A stretch of 64,000 bases of DNA from Pseudomonas sp. (GTDB lineage Bacteria > Pseudomonadota > Gammaproteobacteria > Pseudomonadales > Pseudomonadaceae), in assembly GCA_022448005.1 (NCBI GenBank), contig JAKUTK010000025.1:1-64000 (forward strand), read 5' to 3'. Positions 12,851-23,377 of this stretch are shown piece after piece. The position numbers were made by a program, and so were the translations under genes. Under the pieces are notes generated by a model. That model saw only the letters and a list, made by a program, of their open reading frames with translations. It ran no database searches and was not told the origin of the DNA. Position 1 is the stretch's first letter; the number at the start of each line of letters is the position of its first letter.

Positions 12851-13378
12851 TCAAGAACGCTCTTTCAAGGTCAGGCTACGCGGGCGCTCAAGCCACCCAC
12901 CCTCTCCGTCCGGAACGATTTCAAGCACATCCACCTCGGCTTCGCTGATCTCAACGATACGGCCATGGTTGCGCCCCAGATAGTCACCGACCTTGACTCG
13001 GTGAACCCCATCACCACCTTTGATCAAGGCGTAGTTGCCTTCGCCCTTGGCCAGCGTCCCGACCATGACGAAGTTTTCAATATTGAATTCTTCAAGAAAC
13101 TGCTTAATGCGGGTTTCGTCGGGCCGAATGTCTTTTGTTCCTTTCTGCCGCTGAGTAAGATCAATTTTCATTGGCGGCTGGAAGGGATGACGTAACGACG
13201 CTGCGCTGTAGGTAAAGGCCTCGTATGGCAGAAACGCCGGCAGCGGCTCGATCGAACCTTTCGGTTTGGCTCGCACTTCATCCATGTAACTGCGCAGATC
13301 GTCGAAATCTCCGCTCACACCGCACCCGGTCAGCATCAGCGTGCCAAGGGCTATCGCTACAAGTCGGACTCCTTTCAT
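12851..13378 (-). CDS. pilP: Type IV pilus assembly lipoprotein PilP
   Basis: PilP is an inner-membrane lipoprotein that links the PilM/N/O platform to the periplasmic domains of PilQ. The 175-residue precursor has a signal peptide with lipobox LTGC, making Cys19 the predicted lipidated residue, an extended linker, and a small beta domain (about 95-170, NFVMVGTLAKGEGNYALI). Its ATG overlaps the pilO stop as ATGA, which indicates translational coupling. Confidence 0.96.
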   Translation of the reverse strand: MKGVRLVAIALGTLMLTGCGVSGDFDDLRSYMDEVRAKPKGSIEPLPAFLPYEAFTYSAASLRHPFQPPMKIDLTQRQKGTKDIRPDETRIKQFLEEFNIENFVMVGTLAKGEGNYALIKGGDGVHRVKVGDYLGRNHGRIVEISEAEVDVLEIVPDGEGGWLERPRSLTLKERS

Positions 13379-13998
13379 TTCTGCAGCCCCTTGTCGTTAT
13401 AGCGATAGGTCTTGGCCAGGATGCTCATGTGCAGCTTGGAAGACGAATCCTTACTGTTCGGCTTAATCTCGAAATCATGCAGGGTAACGATGCGTGGCAA
13501 GCTCGATACGCCGCTAACGAAAGTCGCAAGATCGTGATAACTGCCGACGACCTTGATCTGTATCGGCAGCTCAATATAGAACTGCTGGGTCACTTCCGGC
13601 TGCAGCTTGATCTCTTCGAATTCGAGCCCGCTGCCCAAGCCGGTGCGGGTGATGTCTTCAAGCAAACCCGGCACCTCGGTATCACTCGGCAACTGCCGCA
13701 GCAATGCACCGAAAGATGCCTCCATCTCGACCATTTGCGCCTTGTATGCTTCAAGGTTCGCTGCCTGAAATGCCTTAGTGGAGAACTGCTGCTTGAGCCT
13801 GTCCTCCTCGGCTACTTGCTGATCCAGATTTGCTTGCAAATCGCTGAGGTAAAAGTAATAACCCCCCCCAAGCATCACGGCCATCAGCAATATTGCTGCG
13901 ATTACCTTTACCGCTGCCGGCCAGGACCCAAGGTTGTTCATGTCCAGATCGGACAAATCTACGCTACGGAGACTCTCCATCGAGCTAGCCAGACTCAT
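13375..13998 (-). CDS. pilO: Type IV pilus assembly protein PilO
   Basis: PilO is a bitopic inner-membrane protein that dimerises with PilN in the pilus alignment subcomplex. The 207 residues comprise a short cytoplasmic tail, one membrane helix (about 29-49, VKVIAAILLMAVMLGGGYYF), a periplasmic coiled coil (about 50-100) and a ferredoxin-like fold. Start and stop codons overlap with pilN and pilP as ATGA, so the genes are translated as a coupled set. Confidence 0.96.
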   Translation of the reverse strand: MSLASSMESLRSVDLSDLDMNNLGSWPAAVKVIAAILLMAVMLGGGYYFYLSDLQANLDQQVAEEDRLKQQFSTKAFQAANLEAYKAQMVEMEASFGALLRQLPSDTEVPGLLEDITRTGLGSGLEFEEIKLQPEVTQQFYIELPIQIKVVGSYHDLATFVSGVSSLPRIVTLHDFEIKPNSKDSSSKLHMSILAKTYRYNDKGLQK

Positions 13999-14566
13999 GG
14001 CTTATCTCCTTCAACAGCAGCGACCGGTTGTGTCTGTTGCACCGTTAGCTGAAATACGTTTTCCTGATCAATCGCCCCTGCGGTGACAGCCTTCACTTCG
14101 TTCAGGTTCGGCGCGCTCAGCCAATCAGAGCCATCCAAATTACGCATCAGATTAGAGACTCGGTTGTTGGATTCAGCCGCGCCAACGATCGCGATGTTTT
14201 TACCGGTCATCTTTAGCCCGGTGAAATAGACGCCATCGGGAAGCGTGCGAACCAGCTGGTCAAATACTCTGCCGATAATCGGACGGTTACCCTGGAGATC
14301 CTGAATGATCTTCATCCGCTCGAGCAGTTGCTGCCGACGCTCTCTCAATTCCTTGATTTCGGCGATCCGCGTATCCAGAACGGCAATTTCCTTACGAACG
14401 AAATCATTCCGCGCATTCTGCTGCTCGATAGCATGGGTGAAGTACTGATCGGCAAGAAACAATAACCCCACGGCAGCTACGGCTACTCCGCCCAGCGACA
14501 CCAGGAATCGCTGTTTACGCTCTTCGCGCTGCTGCTCGCGCCAAGGTAAAAGGTTAATCCGGGCCA

Positions 14567-14567
<1 letters not shown>
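13995..14567 (-). CDS. pilN: Type IV pilus assembly protein PilN
   Basis: PilN is the inner-membrane partner of PilO. Its cytoplasmic N terminus, INLLPWREQ, is the conserved segment that docks into a groove on PilM. The 190 residues then show a membrane helix (about 25-45), a coiled coil (about 48-75) and a periplasmic domain. The start overlaps the pilM stop by one base (TGATG). Confidence 0.96.
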
Positions 14568-15815
<1,248 letters not shown>

Positions 15816-18269
15816 ATGCGTTTTCTGAAGTTTTTCCTATGGTCGTGCTTGGCTATTTTCTGCGGACTGTTGCTTAGTCTAAGCGGCGCGTTTCTCTACC
15901 TCAGCCCCAATCTGCCGTCAGTCGACTCGCTACGCAGCATACAGCTCCAGATTCCGCTGCGTGTCTATAGCCAGGATGACAAGCTGATCGCCGAATACGG
16001 CGAAATGCGACGCTCTCCTATCAACTTCGATCAGATCCCCAAGGATTTCATCGCCGCGCTGCTCTCAGCAGAAGACGATAATTTCGCGAATCATTATGGC
16101 GTTGATGTTTCCAGCTTGATGCGCGCTGCCACGCAATTATTGAAAACCGGGCACATTCAGACCGGTGGCAGCACCATCACCATGCAGGTAGCGAAGAATT
16201 ACTTCCTTACCAGCGAGCGCAGCTTTTCACGCAAGATCAACGAAATCCTGCTCGCTCTGCAGATCGAGCGAGAGCTCAGCAAGGATGAGATCCTTGAGCT
16301 CTACGTCAACAAGATCTACCTGGGTAACCGCTCCTACGGAATAGAAGCGGCAGCGCAGGTTTACTATGGCAAATCAATCGGCGAGCTAAGCCTAGGGCAA
16401 CTGGCCATGATTGCCGGCCTGCCTAAGGCACCTTCGGCATTCAATCCGCTCGCGAACAAGGAGCGGGCCAAAGAACGACGTGACTGGATTCTTGGCCGGA
16501 TGTACCGGCTAGGAAAACTAGACGAAGCCCGCTATCAGCAAGCATTGGCAGAGCCCGTCGATGCCTCCTATCACGGCTACTCGCCCGAGCTTGACGCACC
16601 TTATATCGCCGAAATGGCCCGTGCCGAAATGGTCGGTCGCTTCGGTAGCACCGCCTACACTGATGGGTTCCGCGTCTATACCACCCCAAGCAGCGAGCGT
16701 CAGATCGCAGCCAACCAAGCACTCATTCAGGGGCTGATCGAGTATGACCAGCGCCATGGCTACCGTGGCCCGGAAGCTCACCTCACGGGTACGAATCAAG
16801 CGGACTGGCTGAAACAGCTCGGTGACTATCGCAGCCAGTCTGGGCTGCAGCCGGCGGTCGTTAGTCGCGTGTCGAACGACTCCGCCCAAGCCATCCTTCG
16901 GGACGGCAGCGAGCACAGCGTCAGCTGGGAGAGCATGAAGTGGGCTCGACCGTTCATTAATACCAATAGCCTTGGCCCACGACCAAAGACACCTTCGGAG
17001 GTGGTCAAACCGGGAGATGTCATCCGGATTCGCTTTGTCGACGGCGAAGCGCTGTTCAGCCAGATACCGCAGGCGCAGGGCGCACTGGTATCTCTCGATC
17101 CACTTGATGGATCCATTGAAGCGCTGACCGGTGGCTTTTCCTTTGGTCAAAGCAACTACAACCGCGCCATCCAGGCCAAGCGCCAGCCTGGCTCAAGCTT
17201 TAAACCCTTCGTCTATAGCGCAGCACTGGATGCAGGTTTTACCCCCGCCACGCTTGTCAACGACGCACCTATCGTATTCGTCGAAGAAGGGCTGGATCGC
17301 GTTTGGCGTCCCAAGAACGACAACAACACTTTCCTCGGCCCGATCCGCCTTCGAGAAGCACTGTACAAATCACGTAACCTGGTTTCGATTCGCCTGTTGC
17401 AAACCCTAGGCATTCCGCAAACCATCAACTACATCAAACGCTTTGGTTTCAAGCCCGAAGACCTTCCAGCGAACCTGTCGCTAGCACTTGGAACGGCAAC
17501 CCTGACGCCGATGGAAATCGCTACCGGCTGGACGGCATTCGCCAACGGCGGCTACAAGATAGAGCCCTATCTGATAGAGCGAATCGAGGACCGAGACGGA
17601 AAAGTGATCTTCAGCGCGGATCCAGCGCGCGTGCCGGGGCGTGACATCGCCCAACAACCCTCGACAGAAGATAACGAGCCGACCGCCGTCGCCTACGCGC
17701 AGACAGACTCGTTCATTAACGACAACAGCTCTGAACCAGTCCGCCAACCGCCCAGGTATGCTGAACAAATCATCGATGATCGCACCGCTTACATCATGAC
17801 CAGCATGCTACAAGACGTCATCAAGCGAGGCACAGGCAGACGAGCCCTGGCGATGGGGCGCGGCGATATCGCGGGCAAGACCGGGACCACCAACGAGTCG
17901 AAAGACAGCTGGTTCTCTGGTTATAACGCCGATCTTGTCACCACCGTCTGGACCGGGTTCGATCAGCCACAGAGCCTAGGCCGCCACGAGTACGGCGGTA
18001 CGGTGGCACTGCCCATCTGGATGAAATATATGAGCACGGTACTGCAGGGCGAGCCAGAGCACGCCCCCGCCGAACCCGAAGGCATTCTGACTCTGCGCAT
18101 TGATCCAGAGAGCGGCCGCGCAGCTGCCCCTGGGACGCCAGACGCCTATTTCGAAATCTTCCGGAGCGAAGATTCGCCACCAAACATGGACGACGAGTTG
18201 ATTCCTGGAGCGACCATTCCTGGGAGTCCTCTACCGGCCAGCGAAACCGCTCCGATGGATCTCTTCTGA
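15816..18269 (+). CDS. mrcA: Bifunctional penicillin-binding protein 1A
   Basis: This class A PBP (ponA) polymerises and cross-links peptidoglycan at the outer face of the inner membrane. The 817 residues begin with a membrane anchor (about 7-30). The GT51 glycosyltransferase domain follows, with the catalytic EDDNFANHYGVD and GGSTITMQVAKN motifs. An OB-like linker leads to the transpeptidase domain with SSFK (active serine), SRN and KTGTT motifs. The C-terminal tail is acidic and Pro-rich. The start is the ATG at 15816; a nearby ATG at 15806 is out of frame. It diverges from pilM and converges with maeB. Confidence 0.97.
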   Translation: MRFLKFFLWSCLAIFCGLLLSLSGAFLYLSPNLPSVDSLRSIQLQIPLRVYSQDDKLIAEYGEMRRSPINFDQIPKDFIAALLSAEDDNFANHYGVDVSSLMRAATQLLKTGHIQTGGSTITMQVAKNYFLTSERSFSRKINEILLALQIERELSKDEILELYVNKIYLGNRSYGIEAAAQVYYGKSIGELSLGQLAMIAGLPKAPSAFNPLANKERAKERRDWILGRMYRLGKLDEARYQQALAEPVDASYHGYSPELDAPYIAEMARAEMVGRFGSTAYTDGFRVYTTPSSERQIAANQALIQGLIEYDQRHGYRGPEAHLTGTNQADWLKQLGDYRSQSGLQPAVVSRVSNDSAQAILRDGSEHSVSWESMKWARPFINTNSLGPRPKTPSEVVKPGDVIRIRFVDGEALFSQIPQAQGALVSLDPLDGSIEALTGGFSFGQSNYNRAIQAKRQPGSSFKPFVYSAALDAGFTPATLVNDAPIVFVEEGLDRVWRPKNDNNTFLGPIRLREALYKSRNLVSIRLLQTLGIPQTINYIKRFGFKPEDLPANLSLALGTATLTPMEIATGWTAFANGGYKIEPYLIERIEDRDGKVIFSADPARVPGRDIAQQPSTEDNEPTAVAYAQTDSFINDNSSEPVRQPPRYAEQIIDDRTAYIMTSMLQDVIKRGTGRRALAMGRGDIAGKTGTTNESKDSWFSGYNADLVTTVWTGFDQPQSLGRHEYGGTVALPIWMKYMSTVLQGEPEHAPAEPEGILTLRIDPESGRAAAPGTPDAYFEIFRSEDSPPNMDDELIPGATIPGSPLPASETAPMDLF

Positions 18270-18330
18270 AGGCCAGCTGCTAAGTCAGGGGCAGCGGAGT
18301 ACGGCGAAGTTTTCTCCAGTGATCAACAAT

Positions 18331-18358
18331 AAAAAAACCGGCCAATGGCCGGTTTTTG
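18331..18358. terminator. Bidirectional terminator between mrcA and maeB
   Basis: ACCGGCC and GGCCGGT form a perfect stem around a short AAT loop, with an A tract on the left and a T tract on the right. It lies between two converging genes and should stop transcription from both. Confidence 0.85.
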
Positions 18359-18396
18359 TTATCGCCCGCCTCAACGCGGCGCCACAGGCAACCTAA

Positions 18397-19665
18397 TCAC
18401 CCACCAAATACGTCGTCGACTGACTTTAGCGGGTAGTGCGAGGGATACGGCAAGGTCGCCACACCGCTTTCAATGGCAGCCTTGGCCACAGCATCGGAAA
18501 CCAGCGTGATCAGCCGACGATCCATGGGCTTCGGAATGATGTACTCACGACCGAACTCCAGACTGTCAACGCCATAGGCAGCCGCCACTTCAGCCGGAAC
18601 CGGCAGCTTGGCGAGGTCACGCAACGCCAGCGCAGCCGCTATCTTCATTTCCTCGTTGATACGCTTGGCCCGGACGTCCAGCGCACCGCGGAAGATGAAC
18701 GGAAAGCCCAGTACATTATTGACCTGGTTCGGGTAATCAGAACGGCCAGTTGCCATGATCACATCGGAGCGAGTCGCGTGCGCCAGCTCGGGGCTGATCT
18801 CCGGATCCGGATTGGAGCAAGCAAACACCACCGGATTGGCCGCCATGCGCTTGAGACCTTCAGCACTCAGCAGATTGGCACCCGACAGACCTACGAAAAC
18901 ATCAGCACCGTCTAGTGCATCATCCAGGGTGCGCTTGTCTGTCTCATGTGCGAACACCGCCTTGTACTGGTTGAGATCATCACGACCCGCATGGATAACA
19001 CCCTTGCGATCGATCATGAAAATGTTCTCGATCTTAGCGCCCATGCTAACCAGCAACTTCATGCAGGAAGTTGCAGCGGCACCAGCACCAAGGCAGACGA
19101 TCTTCGCCTGCTCCAACGTCTTGCCGGCAATTTCAAGCGCGTTTAGCATGCCCGCTGCTGTGACGATCGCCGTACCGTGCTGATCATCATGGAACACTGG
19201 AATGTCGCACTGCTCGATCAAGGTCCGCTCGATTTCGAAGCACTCAGGCGCCTTGATATCTTCCAGATTGATTCCGCCAAAGGTGATGGAGATGCGCTTG
19301 ACCGTATCGATAAAGGCCTGCGGACTTTCGGCATCGACTTCGATATCGAATACATCGACCCCGGCAAATCGCTTGAATAGTACGCCCTTGCCCTCCATGA
19401 CCGGCTTGGAGGCCAATGGCCCGAGGTTTCCGAGACCAAGAATGGCGGTGCCGTCAGAGATCACTGCGACCAGATTGCCCTTGCCGGTGTAACGATAAGC
19501 CAACTCAGGGTCTCGGGCGATCTCCCGGACCGGCTCCGCCACGCCTGGACTGTAGGCCAGAGAAAGGTCGCGAGCTGTGGACGTGGGCTTGGTCAGCTCA
19601 ACGCTCAACTTTCCCGGACGGGGCTGGGAATGGTAGTCAAGAGCGGCAGTTTTCAGGTCAGTCAT
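18397..19665 (-). CDS. maeB: NADP-dependent malic enzyme, short form
   Basis: Malic enzyme oxidatively decarboxylates malate to pyruvate, feeding NADPH and pyruvate from C4 intermediates. The 422-residue protein has the catalytic YSPGVAEPV segment, the metal/substrate region HDDQHGTAIV and a Rossmann glycine motif GAGAAATSC. It lacks the C-terminal phosphotransacetylase-like domain found in enterobacterial MaeB. The ATG at 19665 (MTDLKTAAL) was chosen over one two codons earlier by family alignment from memory. Cofactor preference for NADP is inferred from homologues. Confidence 0.93.
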   Translation of the reverse strand: MTDLKTAALDYHSQPRPGKLSVELTKPTSTARDLSLAYSPGVAEPVREIARDPELAYRYTGKGNLVAVISDGTAILGLGNLGPLASKPVMEGKGVLFKRFAGVDVFDIEVDAESPQAFIDTVKRISITFGGINLEDIKAPECFEIERTLIEQCDIPVFHDDQHGTAIVTAAGMLNALEIAGKTLEQAKIVCLGAGAAATSCMKLLVSMGAKIENIFMIDRKGVIHAGRDDLNQYKAVFAHETDKRTLDDALDGADVFVGLSGANLLSAEGLKRMAANPVVFACSNPDPEISPELAHATRSDVIMATGRSDYPNQVNNVLGFPFIFRGALDVRAKRINEEMKIAAALALRDLAKLPVPAEVAAAYGVDSLEFGREYIIPKPMDRRLITLVSDAVAKAAIESGVATLPYPSHYPLKSVDDVFGG

Positions 19666-19790
19666 GGGCATTTCCGCTTATTTTTACTGGGACAGACAGG
19701 TGGTCGAGGATACGCCAAGATCAAGCGCCGTCACAAGGGAACGGCAAATCTGACTGTCAAGGCCTGGCGATACGACTTTTGGTGACCGCT

Positions 19791-20582
19791 TCAGGACAAA
19801 GGCACGAGCATCGACGGGTGGCTCAGCTTCAACAACCAGCGCGCCCGCCGCGACCGATCACCACGACGCTTTCGATCGATGACCCACCCCCTGACCTCGA
19901 CATCCTTCCCAGCCAGGCCGCTGAGCGCATCATCGAAGGCGACTACAGCGCTAGGAGGGATCTGCACCACAAGCGAACCACCCAGTTCCAACCAGACGCC
20001 TCCCCGGTTGGTCTCCATGCGCTCGACTCGCGCCCGGACAATCGCAAAGCCACCGCTACGCACGCGCTCCGCTGCGATCACCGGAGGTTGCCGCCAGATG
20101 CCTTTTCCAGCCGACCGCGCCTGTCGTTCTGCCTTTCGATGGCACTCGGCCAAAGAAACATTCGGTGCGATAGCGACGAAGAAACCCAATCCCTCTGCAA
20201 GCATTAGCGCTTCCAGGTTTTCGCCATGCTTGTCGAAGACATGGGCAAGAACGCGGCCGTAATGGTCTTTGGGCTGCTGGCCAGGGCGCATAGCCACGTA
20301 ACCGTCATTGGCGCTCACCAACAATTGCAGCCGGCTCCTGGCAGCCTCCGCAAAGGGCTCGGCGTGGCGCCCGTTGCGGCCCGTTTCGGTTGCGTTCAAC
20401 CCAATGAGCCGCACGCTGCGCCCGTCGGCCAGTCGCAGCGTATCTCCATCTATGACCGTCGCCACCTTCATACGGAAGAGCGGCTCGCTTACCGAGCACA
20501 GCGCCGCTGCTGGCAAACTGAAGAAGACAGAAACGAAAAAGGCGCCCACTAGGGACGCCTTTTTCAGCTCGGAGAATCTCAT
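19791..20582 (-). CDS. Exported thermonuclease-like (SNase) protein
   Basis: The 263-residue precursor has a signal peptide (about 1-27, ending SLPAAAL) and then a staphylococcal nuclease fold. The expected catalytic residues are visible: Arg in VRLIGLNATE, Glu in the following ETGRNGRHAEPF segment and Arg in DHYGRVLAHVF, preceded by the metal-binding DGDTLRL. It should cut DNA or RNA in the periplasm or outside the cell with calcium. A C-terminal extension of about 90 residues resembles an OB-like domain of unknown role. It lies just downstream of rpmE on the same strand. Confidence 0.85.
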   Translation of the reverse strand: MRFSELKKASLVGAFFVSVFFSLPAAALCSVSEPLFRMKVATVIDGDTLRLADGRSVRLIGLNATETGRNGRHAEPFAEAARSRLQLLVSANDGYVAMRPGQQPKDHYGRVLAHVFDKHGENLEALMLAEGLGFFVAIAPNVSLAECHRKAERQARSAGKGIWRQPPVIAAERVRSGGFAIVRARVERMETNRGGVWLELGGSLVVQIPPSAVVAFDDALSGLAGKDVEVRGWVIDRKRRGDRSRRARWLLKLSHPSMLVPLS

Positions 20583-20608
20583 TGGATTCCCGTAGCGACG
20601 ACAGCTTA

Positions 20609-20821
20609 TTACTTGGCGCCAAACACACCAAAACGCTGCTTGAAGCGGTCGATACGGCCGCCGGTATCCAGCACTTTCTGCTTACCGGTGTAGAACGGGT
20701 GACACTCGGAGCAAACGTCGATGCTCAGGTCCTTGGCCAGCGTTGAGCGAGTCTTGATGACGTTGCCGCAGCTGCAAGTGGCGTCGATTTCTACGTAATT
20801 AGGATGGATATCGGCTTTCAT
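20609..20821 (-). CDS. rpmE: 50S ribosomal protein L31, zinc-binding form
   Basis: L31 bridges the ribosomal subunits. The 70-residue protein has the four cysteines of the zinc-binding (C+) form: Cys16, Cys18, Cys37 and Cys40. The ATG at 20821 (MKADIHPNY) has GAGG about 8 nt upstream and matches the family N terminus. The C+ form is replaced by a cysteine-free paralogue under zinc starvation in many bacteria; no such paralogue is in this window. Confidence 0.97.
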   Translation of the reverse strand: MKADIHPNYVEIDATCSCGNVIKTRSTLAKDLSIDVCSECHPFYTGKQKVLDTGGRIDRFKQRFGVFGAK

Positions 20822-20887
20822 GGGTAAATCCTCTAGGACTTGTGCCGCCACCCGACCCTATGTCGAGTACCGCACGGAAGGGCGCGA

Positions 20888-20915
20888 ATAATAACAGAGC
20901 AAGAAAGTGATGCAA
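20888..20915 (-). promoter_or_regulatory. Predicted sigma-70 promoter of rpmE
   Basis: On the minus strand TTGCAT (20910-20915) and TATTAT (20888-20893) are separated by 16 bp. The -10 element ends about 67 bp before the rpmE start codon, leaving a GC-rich leader. Confidence 0.5.
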
Positions 20916-21037
20916 GGGCAGCCGATCGGACAGACATCTGCAGCCCCTCGCATGCAACCAAACGGCCCCGAAGCATAGGCAAACCTGCTACCCCGCCGGA
21001 TCGTTTAACATCGGCATTCGCCGCCAAGGACTATCGC

Positions 21038-23260
21038 GTGCCTCGACCCATACTTCGCCTCGCACTGCCATCGCCATTGCGCAGACTCTTCGATTACCTC
21101 CCTCCTGCCGGCGTTCCCGACGCCGGGCTGCAGCCTGGGATGCGCTTGCGGGTGCCATTTGGGCGACGCGAAATCATCGGGATACTCGTCGAGATCGTCA
21201 GCCACAGCGAAGTCCCTGAGGCAAAGCTCAAACCGGCATTGGAACTGCTTGATGCGCGATCACCTCTGCCATCGCCGCTGTTCAAGTTGTGCCTATGGAC
21301 CGCACAGTATTACCAGCACAGCCTCGGCGACACCTTCAGCTGGGCGCTACCCGTTCTGCTACGCCAGGGCGAGCCTGCCGAGGCGAGGCAGGAGCGCTTC
21401 TGGCATGCGGCCAATGGCGCGCGGCCCGAAGACCCCAGACTGAGCCGGGCGCCGCGCCAACGTGACGCCCTCAAGACCATCGCGCAGCATCCGCACGGCG
21501 TGGCGCACACCCTGCTTTCCCAGCTTCAGCTGAGCAAGGACAGCCTTGACCTGTTGCTGCAGAAAGGCCTGCTACGCGTCGAAACCCGGCGCCGTCACCA
21601 GGCCCAACGACATCAGGGCAGCTGGCTGCTGCAACCGGAACTACCGTTGAACCAGCAGCAAAGTGCCGCTTTCGAAGCCATTCGCGCCGGCCTGGATGGC
21701 TTTCAGACGTACCTGCTCGCCGGCGTCACCGGGAGTGGCAAGACCGAAGTCTACCTGCAGCTCATCCATCAGGTGCTGGAGGCGGGCAAGCAGGCGCTGG
21801 TGTTGATTCCGGAAATCAACCTCGGCCCGCAGACCTTGGCTCGCTTCGAGCGGCGCTTCAATGCCCGCATCGCCTTGCTCCACTCCAACGTCAACGACCG
21901 CGAACGCCTGGATGCCTGGCTCGCGGCACGGGACGGCGAGGCAGACATCATCATTGGCACGCGCTCGGCACTGTTCACCCCGATGAAAAATCCCGGGCTC
22001 ATCATCCTCGATGAGGAGCACGATGCTTCCTATAAACAGCAGGAGGGGCTGCGTTATCACGCACGTGACCTGGCCGTGGTCAGAGCGCGCCAGGAAAACG
22101 TTCCGATCCTGCTAGGGTCGGCAACGCCGTCACTGGAAAGCTTGCACAACGCCCACAGCGGACGCTACGGACTGTTAAAGCTGACCGAGCGCGCCGGCGA
22201 CGCACAGCCGCCCCGCTTCCTTCGCCTTGACATTAAGAGCCGTCCCCTCGATTCCGGCATTTCCGGCCCGCTGCAGCAGGCCATGGCGCAGACACTGGCT
22301 GCCGGGCAGCAGGTATTGGTGTTCCTCAACCGGCGCGGCTTCGCCCCCTCCCTGCTGTGCCACGACTGCGGATGGATCGGCCAGTGTCCGCGCTGTGACG
22401 CCAGAATGACCCTGCATCAACGCCACAATGAACTGCGCTGTCACCACTGCGGGCATGCCGAACGCCCCCCGCACAGCTGCCCGGACTGCGCCAAGCTCGA
22501 CCTGAGACCTGTAGGCGCGGGTACCGAGCGCGCGGAAGAGCGGCTCACAACGCTCTTTCCTGACTACCCGGTGCTGCGCATTGATCGTGACAGCACGTCC
22601 CGCAAGGGCTCGATGGAGCATTTGCTGACCACCATTAACCGCGGCGAGCCGTGCCTGCTGGTGGGCACTCAGATGCTTGCAAAGGGTCATCACTTCCCCC
22701 GAGTGACCCTGGTCGCCATTCTTGATGCCGATGGTGGGTTGTTCTCGGCAGACTTCCGTGCAAGTGAGCGCATGGCGCAACTGATCGTCCAGGTAGCCGG
22801 CCGCGCAGGACGGGCTGAAGAGCCCGGCAAGGTGATCATCCAGACGCATCTGGCTGATCACCCGTTGCTGGTCCAGCTGACCGAACAGGGCTATTTCGCC
22901 TTTGCTGACCAGGCGTTGAGCGAGCGACGCGCGGCCTGCTTACCGCCTTTCAGCCATCTGGCGCTGTTGCGCGCCGAGGCGACGAAACCCGGCCAGGCCG
23001 AAGACTTCCTCGACGAGGCCTGCAGCCAGGCCGAGCAGCTGATGGCGCAACTCGGCCTGACGGGTGTCGAGTTACTGGGTCCAGTGCCCGCTCCGATGGA
23101 GCGACGCGCCGGACGTTTCCGTGCACAGCTGCTGCTACAAGCCAACGCCCGCGGGCCTCTGCATAACCTCATGAACGCCTGGCTGCCGCAGGTGGAAACG
23201 TTGCCGGGTAGCCGCAGCGTTCGCTGGTCACTGGATGTCGACCCGATCGACCTGTTCTGA
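21038..23260 (+). CDS. priA: Primosomal replication-restart helicase PriA
   Basis: PriA recognises stalled forks and D-loops and reloads the replicative helicase. The 740 residues contain an N-terminal DNA-binding domain (ILRLALPSPLRRLFDY) and a helicase core with Walker A GVTGSGKT and DEEH box. A zinc module with paired cysteines follows (CHDCGWIGQCPRC, CHHCG, CPDC). The GTG at 21038 follows AAGGA at a 7 nt spacing and matches the family N terminus; the frame is open 66 codons further upstream without similarity. The gene diverges from rpmE. Confidence 0.96.
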   Translation: MPRPILRLALPSPLRRLFDYLPPAGVPDAGLQPGMRLRVPFGRREIIGILVEIVSHSEVPEAKLKPALELLDARSPLPSPLFKLCLWTAQYYQHSLGDTFSWALPVLLRQGEPAEARQERFWHAANGARPEDPRLSRAPRQRDALKTIAQHPHGVAHTLLSQLQLSKDSLDLLLQKGLLRVETRRRHQAQRHQGSWLLQPELPLNQQQSAAFEAIRAGLDGFQTYLLAGVTGSGKTEVYLQLIHQVLEAGKQALVLIPEINLGPQTLARFERRFNARIALLHSNVNDRERLDAWLAARDGEADIIIGTRSALFTPMKNPGLIILDEEHDASYKQQEGLRYHARDLAVVRARQENVPILLGSATPSLESLHNAHSGRYGLLKLTERAGDAQPPRFLRLDIKSRPLDSGISGPLQQAMAQTLAAGQQVLVFLNRRGFAPSLLCHDCGWIGQCPRCDARMTLHQRHNELRCHHCGHAERPPHSCPDCAKLDLRPVGAGTERAEERLTTLFPDYPVLRIDRDSTSRKGSMEHLLTTINRGEPCLLVGTQMLAKGHHFPRVTLVAILDADGGLFSADFRASERMAQLIVQVAGRAGRAEEPGKVIIQTHLADHPLLVQLTEQGYFAFADQALSERRAACLPPFSHLALLRAEATKPGQAEDFLDEACSQAEQLMAQLGLTGVELLGPVPAPMERRAGRFRAQLLLQANARGPLHNLMNAWLPQVETLPGSRSVRWSLDVDPIDLF

Positions 23261-23377
23261 TGCAGGCCGGCCACAGAGGCTCCAGCGCAACTAAGCGCCT
23301 TAAGCCTTGAAGGTTCGCCCCCGGGGCACTGATAATGCCCAGTTTTCGACCAAAGCCCACGGCCGACCGAGCACATC